From Candidatus Aminicenantes bacterium RBG_13_64_14 (GTDB lineage: Bacteria > Acidobacteriota > Aminicenantia > Aminicenantales > Saccharicenantaceae): a DNA stretch of 9,498 nucleotides. Position numbers and translations under genes: made by a program. This document shows, piece by piece, positions 5,511 through 9,498 of this stretch (the stretch's first letter is position 1; each line of letters opens with the position of its first letter). The notes beneath the pieces were generated by a model. It did not search any database and had not been told where the DNA came from. It was given only the letters and a program-made list of their open reading frames with translations. The stretch lies in contig MEXZ01000009.1 in assembly GCA_001773855.1 (NCBI GenBank), positions 22,148-31,645 on the forward strand, in the 5' to 3' direction.

Positions 5511-7595
5511 ATGACCGGACGCCTGTCGGCGAAAGCCCTGGTTCTCGTCAGCTTGATCTTCGTGACGCTCGGGAGCGTTCTTGCGATGCGCCCGCCCGCC
5601 GCCGCGGCAGCCTCCGTCGACGGCGTCCTCAAGCTCATGCCCGTTCCCGCGAGCGTGACCGTCCGGGAGGGGCGCTTCCAGGTCGATGAGATGCTGAACA
5701 TCGCCGGCCCCGGGCCGCAGACTGGCCGGGCCTTCAGGGCTGCCGCCCGTTTCATGTCCCGGCTGGCCGGCCGGACGGGCCTCTTCCTGAAACAGGATTT
5801 TCTGCTTACTCAGGCCCCGTCCGTCGAGGGCGGCATCCGCTACGCCTTTGCCCGGCCCGGAACGTTGCTACCCAACGAAGATGAGTCCTACTCGCTCACG
5901 GTCGATCTAGAAAAGATCACGTTGGACGCCAAGACGGACATCGGTGTCCTGAGGGGCTTTGAAACCTTGCTCCAACTCTTGAGCGCCGACGAAACGGGGT
6001 ATTATTTCCCCTGCGTCGCCATAGCCGACCAGCCCCGCTTCACCTGGCGCGGGCTCCTCATCGACGTCGGCCGGCACTTTCAACCCGTCGACGTCATCAA
6101 GCGCAACCTCGACGCCATGGCCGCCGTCAAGATGAACGTCTTCCACTGGCATCTGACCGAGGACCAGGGCTTCCGGGTCGAATCCAAGGTGTTTCCCAAG
6201 CTTCACCAGCGCGGCTCCGACGGGATGTTCTACACCCAGGCCCAGATCAGGGATGTCATCGAATACGCGGCCGACCGCGGCATCCGGGTCATGCCCGAAT
6301 TCGATATCCCCGGCCATTCGACGAGCTGGTTCGTCGCCTACCCCGAGTTCTCGAGCGCGCCGGGCACTTACGGGATCGAAAGGAAGTTCGGCGTCTTCGG
6401 CCCGGCCTTCAACCCGGCCGACGAGCGGATCTATCCCTTCTTCGACGCGTTCCTCAAGGAGATGAGCGCCCTGTTCCCCGACCCGTACCTGCACATCGGG
6501 GGCGACGAAGTCGAAGGCCATCAGTGGGAAGCCAACCCGGCCATCCAGGCCTTCAAGAAAAAGAACGGCCTCGCGGACAACGGCGCCCTCCAGGCCTATT
6601 TCAACAAGCGTCTTCTTAAAATCCTGACCAAGTACGGCAAGAAGATGGTCGGCTGGGACGAGGTCCTCCAGCCCGGGCTGCCGAACGACATCGTCATCCA
6701 CTCGTGGCGCGGTCCGAAGGCCCTCGTCGAGGCCGCGTTGAAAGGATACCAGGGGATCCTCTCGAACGGCTATTACATCGACCTGTGCCAGCCGGCCGAG
6801 GCTCACTATCTGAACGACCCCCTGCCGCCGGATTCGCCGCTCGACGACCGTCAGAAAGCGCTCATCATGGGCGGCGAAGCGACGATGTGGTCCGAGCTGG
6901 TGACGCCGGAAACGATCGACTCGCGGATCTGGCCGCGGACGGCGGCCATCGCCGAGCGGCTCTGGTCCCCGGCCTCGGTGACGAGCGTCGACGACATGTA
7001 CCGCCGTCTCGGTCCGGTCAGCATCGAGCTCGAGGAGCTGGGCCTCCTCCATCTCAAGAACCCGGACATGCTGCTCAGACGCCTCGCCGGTGACCCGCGG
7101 ATCGAGCCGCTGCAGGTCCTGGCGAAAGCCGTCGAGCCGCTCAAGAATTACCAGCGGCACGGCGGCCAGGCCGCCTACACCAGCCTTTCCCCCTTCACGC
7201 GCTTCGTCGACGCCTGCGCGCCCGAATCCCTCCCCGCGCGGGCCTTCAGGAAGAACATCGACCGATTTCTGGCTGGAAAAGACCCGCTGCTCGGCCGGGA
7301 GATCGGCGCGACCCTGGCGCTTTGGAAGGCCAACCATGCCCTGGTCCTGCCCGTCATCGCGGCTTCGCCGGCCTTGAGAGAGATCGAGCCTCTGTCTCTC
7401 GGCCTGGCCCGTGCCTGCGAGGTCGGGCTCGAGGCGCTCGACCGGCTCATGAAGGGGCAGAGCCCCCCGGCAGCCTGGGCGGAGGAAAAGGGGAAGATCC
7501 TGGCCGAAGCGGCCAAACCGGCGGCCCACGCCGAGCTCGCCGTTCTCTCGGCCGTGACCAAGTTGGTCGCGGCCTGTGCGGGGCCGGTCAAATGA
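5511..7595 (+). CDS. Secreted GH20 beta-N-acetylhexosaminidase
   Basis: This 694-residue protein hydrolyses terminal beta-linked N-acetylglucosamine or N-acetylgalactosamine. A signal peptide covers about residues 1-34 (LSAKALVLVSLIFVTLGSVLA, then an Ala-rich end). The GH20b-type N-terminal alpha/beta domain follows (LMPVPASVTVREGRF onward, to about 150). The catalytic TIM barrel starts at RFTWRGLLIDVGRHF (176-190). It contains FHWHLTEDQGFR (211-222), FDIPGH (264-269), the catalytic pair D332-E333 in HIGGDEVEG, GWDEVLQPG (381-389) and WSE (460-462). It closes with RTAAIAERLWSP (about 476-487). In GH20 the Asp orients the substrate acetamido group and the Glu is the acid/base; both are present. 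A further 200 residues, mostly helical, follow the barrel. The start is supported by GGAGGAGAG. The stop overlaps the CBM9-like gene as ATGA, so the two are translationally coupled. Substrate could be chitin fragments, peptidoglycan pieces or host/algal glycans. Confidence 0.96.
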   Translation: MTGRLSAKALVLVSLIFVTLGSVLAMRPPAAAAASVDGVLKLMPVPASVTVREGRFQVDEMLNIAGPGPQTGRAFRAAARFMSRLAGRTGLFLKQDFLLTQAPSVEGGIRYAFARPGTLLPNEDESYSLTVDLEKITLDAKTDIGVLRGFETLLQLLSADETGYYFPCVAIADQPRFTWRGLLIDVGRHFQPVDVIKRNLDAMAAVKMNVFHWHLTEDQGFRVESKVFPKLHQRGSDGMFYTQAQIRDVIEYAADRGIRVMPEFDIPGHSTSWFVAYPEFSSAPGTYGIERKFGVFGPAFNPADERIYPFFDAFLKEMSALFPDPYLHIGGDEVEGHQWEANPAIQAFKKKNGLADNGALQAYFNKRLLKILTKYGKKMVGWDEVLQPGLPNDIVIHSWRGPKALVEAALKGYQGILSNGYYIDLCQPAEAHYLNDPLPPDSPLDDRQKALIMGGEATMWSELVTPETIDSRIWPRTAAIAERLWSPASVTSVDDMYRRLGPVSIELEELGLLHLKNPDMLLRRLAGDPRIEPLQVLAKAVEPLKNYQRHGGQAAYTSLSPFTRFVDACAPESLPARAFRKNIDRFLAGKDPLLGREIGATLALWKANHALVLPVIAASPALREIEPLSLGLARACEVGLEALDRLMKGQSPPAAWAEEKGKILAEAAKPAAHAELAVLSAVTKLVAACAGPVK

Positions 7596-8263
7596 CGCCC
7601 TCCTCACCGCGGCGCTCGTACACGATCCTGCCGGTCGACGCCGAGTTCCTGCCCGGCGATGCCCCCGGGCCCTGGCCGGGGATCCCGTCGCTCGGGATCG
7701 ATCACTATCTCTGGCTCGACAACGGCTACCGCCCCCCGGTCGAGGTCAAGCTGTGTTATTCCCGCAGTTCCCTCCTTGTCAGGTTCCAGGTGGGGGAGCG
7801 CCGGGTGCGCGTCAAATACATGAAATTTCAGGACCCCGTCTACAAGGACAGCTGCGTCGAGTTCTTCATCGACGTTTTCCCGGAGAGCCGGCAGGGATAC
7901 GTCAATTTCGAGACGAACGCCGCGGGAACCCTATTGGCCGCCTTCGGTCCCGACCGTAACAACCGAAAACCGCTTTGGCCCGAAGACCTTTCCGGCTTCG
8001 ACGTCGCCTCTTCGATCGGCGGGCCCTGCGACGGCGAGCACGGCGGCGACACGTGGATGCTCGAGTATCGGGTGCCGCTCGTCCTTTTCCGGAAGATCTA
8101 CGGGCAGGAGATCCTTCCCGGACATCGGGCCACGGCGAATTTCTACAAGTGCGGTGACGAGACGGAAGTACCCCACTACGGGGCCTGGAACCCGGTCGAT
8201 ACCCCTTCTCCCGACTTCCACCGGCCCGATTTCTTCGGTGAGGTCGTCTTCGGATTCCGATGA
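7592..8263 (+). CDS. CBM9-like carbohydrate-binding (DOMON-fold) protein
   Basis: This 223-residue protein matches the stand-alone carbohydrate-binding family 9-like group. Landmarks are YTILPVDAEF (10-19), a VEVKLCYSRSSLLVRFQV strand pair (50-67) and DPVYKDSCVEFFIDVFP (81-97), in which DSCVEFFI is the family hallmark. GYVNFETNAAGTLLAAFG (102-119) and a WMLEYRVPLVLF strand follow, then the end with WNPVDTPSPDFHRPDFFGEVVFG. CBM9 domains bind glucans and xylan ends, often with calcium. No signal peptide is visible, which is common for this stand-alone subgroup but odd for a partner of a secreted hexosaminidase. The start at 7592 overlaps the GH20 stop (ATGA) and lacks a strong ribosome-binding site of its own. 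Its stop overlaps the next start at 8260 in the same way. A role in binding or processing the same amino-sugar glycan is an inference from context. Confidence 0.88.
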   Translation: MTPSSPRRSYTILPVDAEFLPGDAPGPWPGIPSLGIDHYLWLDNGYRPPVEVKLCYSRSSLLVRFQVGERRVRVKYMKFQDPVYKDSCVEFFIDVFPESRQGYVNFETNAAGTLLAAFGPDRNNRKPLWPEDLSGFDVASSIGGPCDGEHGGDTWMLEYRVPLVLFRKIYGQEILPGHRATANFYKCGDETEVPHYGAWNPVDTPSPDFHRPDFFGEVVFGFR

Positions 8264-8480
8264 GAGGCCTTGGCCGCAGCGGAAATAATCGTTTGCTGTG
8301 CGGGGCCGCGCTGATCGTGCTGGCCGCGCCGGCCGGTCTTCCCGGACAGTCCCGGGGTCTCATTGAGGTCGTCGACAGCCTGCGGCGGACGGTCGCCATA
8401 CCCGCCAAGGTCGAGCGGATCATCTCGCTCGAGCCGGAGATCACCCGGATCATCGTCGCCCTGGGGGCCGTGGAAACCGG
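8260..8480 (+). pseudogene. 5' remnant of a BtuF/FepB-type ABC substrate-binding protein
   Basis: The frame from ATG 8260 gives a signal peptide (residues about 10-30, LLCGAALIVLAAPAGLPGQ). It is followed by the start of a class III (BtuF/FhuD-like) binding protein: IEVVDSLRRTVAIPAKVERI and then ISLEPEITRIIVALGA (55-70). This matches the usual beginning 'tvtDslGrtV.iP..p.RIvsl.P..Teil..LGa'. At about residue 71 homology ends. The frame runs on out of phase through permease sequence and stops at 8550. A full protein would have about 280-350 residues, so roughly three quarters is missing. The ATG overlaps the CBM9-like stop (ATGA), so the remnant is still wired into the GH20 operon. The ligand class (cobalamin, ferric siderophore or haem) cannot be told from this piece. 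The product could at most be a 96-residue exported fragment. Confidence 0.75.
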
Positions 8481-8824
8481 AATAAAAGAGCGACGGCGGC
8501 TTTCGTCCTGGCCGCCGTGCTGCCGATCGTCCTTCTCCTGCTGTCTTTGAACATCGGCGCCTACCGCATTCCGCCCAAGGCCGTCTTCACGACCGTCGTC
8601 GGCGCGGACTCATCGTGCCCCACCTCGTCCGCATGGCCGTCGGCGCCGACAATCGGAAGGTCATCCCGCTTTCGGCCGCCTACGGGGCTTCGCTCCTCCT
8701 CGTCGCCGACGACATCGCCCGGAGCGCGGTCTCCTTCGAAATTCCCATAGGCATCCTGACAAGTGTCGTCGGGATCCCCTTTTTCATCGTCCTTCTGAAA
8801 AAATCGGGCAAGATCTGGCTATGA
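8481..8824 (+). pseudogene. BtuC/FecCD-type ABC permease reduced to its two ends
   Basis: Two pieces in different frames are joined. The first (about 8481-8605) reads NKRATAAFVLAAVLP, then a hydrophobic IVLLLLSLNIGAYRIPPKAVF. That is the first membrane helix and the 'lG.y.i.p.evl' segment at the start of FecCD permeases. The second (about 8606-8824) reads GLIVPHLVRMAVGADNRKVI, then PLSAAYGASLLLVADDIARSA and EIPIGILTSVVGIPFFIVLLKK. This is the canonical C-terminal third, including the GLivPH motif that contacts the ATPase. Between them roughly 200 residues (several membrane helices) are missing and the phase changes, so no continuous permease can be made. The C-terminal frame ends TGA at 8822-8824, overlapping the ATPase ATG at 8821 as ATGA. 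That overlap is the usual btuC-btuD junction, preserved intact. The native start codon of the permease is also gone. Confidence 0.78.
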
Positions 8825-9168
8825 AGGTCCGTGTCGAGGATCTGCATTTTTCCTATGGGGATTTTTCGCTCCGGGTCGCCGGTCAGACGTTCGCCGAGGC
8901 CCGTGTGACATCCATCGTCGGCCCCAACGGCGCAGGCAAGTCGACCTTCCTCAAGTACCTGGCCGCCGTCCTTCCGTCGTCCCGGGGCTCGGTCTTCCTG
9001 GCCGGAAAGGACCTGGCCGCCCTGAGCGGGAAGAGCCTGGCCCGGGAGATGGGAAAAACCGTCATCGTCACCCTGCACACCCTGGACATGGCGGTGAAGT
9101 ACTCCGATGAAATGATGTTCATGAAGGGCGACGCTTCGCGCGGACGTTTTGCGGCGGCCAGAGATTAA
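8821..9168 (+). pseudogene. BtuD/FecE-type ABC ATPase with its middle deleted in frame
   Basis: A continuous 115-codon frame holds the N-terminal part of an importer ATPase (residues 1 to about 79). It contains VEDLHFSYGDFSLRVAG, Walker A GPNGAGKST (about 34-42), and the SRGSVFLAGKDLAALSGKSLAREMG segment that normally runs into the Q-loop. At about 9056 it jumps directly to KTVIVTLHTLDMAVKYSDEMM, the beta-strand and switch histidine (H-loop) near the C-terminus. Roughly 100 residues with the Q-loop, LSGGQ-type signature, Walker B and D-loop are absent. Family members have about 250-260 residues. The tail after MFMKGDASRGRF also departs from the family and stops early at 9168, so the 3' end is probably truncated too. 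It could be translated as a small nucleotide-binding fragment but cannot hydrolyse ATP by the normal mechanism. The start overlaps the permease stop. Confidence 0.78.
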
Positions 9169-9210
9169 CACACGCCCCGCGGACGGGTCAGCGCGGTCAA
9201 GGAGGAAAAA

Positions 9211-9279
9211 ATGATTAGCGCGATGACCGGAGCGGACAAAAGGCAGCCGGTTGGATTTCCGGCGGGTCCTCCGTTATAA
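9211..9279 (+). CDS. 22-codon ORF with near-perfect ribosome-binding site, possible 5' gene remnant
   Basis: AAGGAGG ends 5 nt before ATG 9211, one of the best initiation contexts in the window. The frame encodes MISAMTGADKRQPVGFPAGP plus two residues and stops at TAA 9277-9279. That stop lies inside the TATAAT box of the next promoter. I do not recognise the peptide. Coming straight after the truncated ATPase, it most likely marks the beginning of a further operon gene whose body has been lost. A genuine small peptide is the alternative. Confidence 0.3.
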   Translation: MISAMTGADKRQPVGFPAGPPL

Positions 9280-9280
9280 T
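9251..9280 (+). promoter_or_regulatory. Predicted sigma-70 promoter before the 49-residue ORF
   Basis: TTGGAT at 9251-9256 and a perfect TATAAT at 9275-9280 are separated by 18 bp. Start would be near 9287, about 28 nt before the ATG at 9315, with GGAGAGAGG between. This is the best -10 match seen in the window. Confidence 0.5.
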
Positions 9281-9314
9281 CCTTACCTTTTATGTTGTCC
9301 GGAGAGAGGAATCC

Positions 9315-9464
9315 ATGACCGCGATCACCGCCAACACCAGGTCCCGCGAAAATAGCGGGCGGAACGGAGGTAAACTTGTCCTCAAGCTCTGGGTCCGGGC
9401 CGGAGCCGCGGCAGCGGTCCTCCAGCGCCTGGCCATGTGGGTTTCCGATGTCCGGAAAAAATGA
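9315..9464 (+). CDS. Unrecognised 49-residue basic protein
   Basis: This short frame has a good promoter (9251-9280) and GGAGAGAGG (9301-9309) before its ATG. Residues 1-20 are polar and basic (TANTRSRENSGRNGGK). Residues 21-46 form a likely amphipathic or weakly hydrophobic helix rich in Val, Leu, Ala and Trp (LVLKLWVRAGAAAAVLQRLA, MWVSD). It ends RKK. No family is recognised. The presence of both promoter and ribosome-binding site is the main support; length alone gives none. It could be a small membrane-associated peptide, or another shortened gene like its left-hand neighbours. It ends 3 bp before the stop of a probable convergent gene. Confidence 0.4.
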   Translation: MTAITANTRSRENSGRNGGKLVLKLWVRAGAAAAVLQRLAMWVSDVRKK

Positions 9465-9467
9465 GGC

Positions 9468-9497
9468 CTATTTCAGCTTTTCCTGGCCCTTGAACTC
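9468..9497 (-). CDS. Possible C-terminal end of a convergent gene entering from the right
   Basis: On the minus strand, nine sense codons reading EFKGQEKLK run into TAG (complement of 9468-9470). The lysine/glutamate-rich ending is typical of a real C-terminus, but only 30 bases are visible. The gene cannot be identified. It would be convergent with the 49-residue ORF, with only 3 bp between stops. Confidence 0.3.
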   Translation of the reverse strand, partial: EFKGQEKLK

Positions 9498-9498
9498 C

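Noticed and set aside
5907..7607. A 566-codon open frame on the minus strand opposite GH20
   Set aside because: It is the complement of a well-supported GH20 gene, has no recognisable motif, and has biased Arg/Gly/Asp/Val composition.
8260..9314. Insertion sequence or phage insertion causing the loss of the importer genes
   Set aside because: No transposase fragment, terminal inverted repeat or target duplication is visible at the joins; the pieces abut directly.
9169..9314. Cobalamin riboswitch near the importer remnants
   Set aside because: I could not find the conserved B12-box-like segments or a suitable fold, and the importer start at 8260 directly overlaps the preceding gene, leaving no leader.
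1..9498. CRISPR array, tRNA, rRNA or toxin-antitoxin system
   Set aside because: No regularly spaced repeats, no cloverleaf-like segments, and no small paired genes with recognisable toxin or antitoxin motifs were seen on either strand.

Overview
The window is high-GC, densely coded bacterial DNA (informal impression of about 60-65% G+C, not counted). Genes have strong GGAGG-type ribosome-binding sites. Gene content is that of a Gram-negative carbohydrate-degrading heterotroph: signal-peptide enzymes, a DUF2207 envelope protein, a PilZ protein, GH20, a CBM9-like protein, and a Gfo/Idh/MocA plus isomerase pair. The style suggests an Acidobacteriota or Aminicenantes-like lineage, but this is inference and no rRNA or tRNA is present to confirm it.

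Left part (1-2287): a minus-strand pair. A Gfo/Idh/MocA oxidoreductase (798-2054) is followed after 20 bp by a secreted sugar-phosphate-isomerase-like TIM barrel (777 to beyond base 1). Such pairs are known in sugar or cyclitol oxidation-isomerisation and in oxidative (3-keto) cleavage of glycosides. The divergent intergenic region carries a sigma-70-like promoter and several dyads.

Middle part (2288-5430): a plus-strand envelope group. It holds a PilZ c-di-GMP receptor, a large DUF2207 (YciQ-like) membrane protein with a glycine-only tail, a small probable lipoprotein that overlaps it by ATGA, and a DUF4342 protein.

Right part (5511-9168): a tightly coupled plus-strand run. A secreted GH20 beta-N-acetylhexosaminidase overlaps a CBM9-like protein by ATGA, which in turn overlaps by ATGA the start of a BtuF-like binding protein. 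From there the DNA is a wreck of a BtuFCD-type (vitamin B12, iron-siderophore or haem) ABC importer. The beginning of the binding protein, both ends of the permease and both ends of the ATPase remain in order, but their middles are gone. About 0.9 kb stands where roughly 2.7-2.9 kb would be expected. This is the most unusual thing in the window. It is either serial deletion decay or an assembly artefact.

Far right (9169-9498): a 22-codon ORF with a near-perfect ribosome-binding site, a good sigma-70 promoter, an unrecognised 49-residue ORF, and probably the last few codons of a convergent minus-strand gene. I did not find a convincing new defence, mobile or RNA system.
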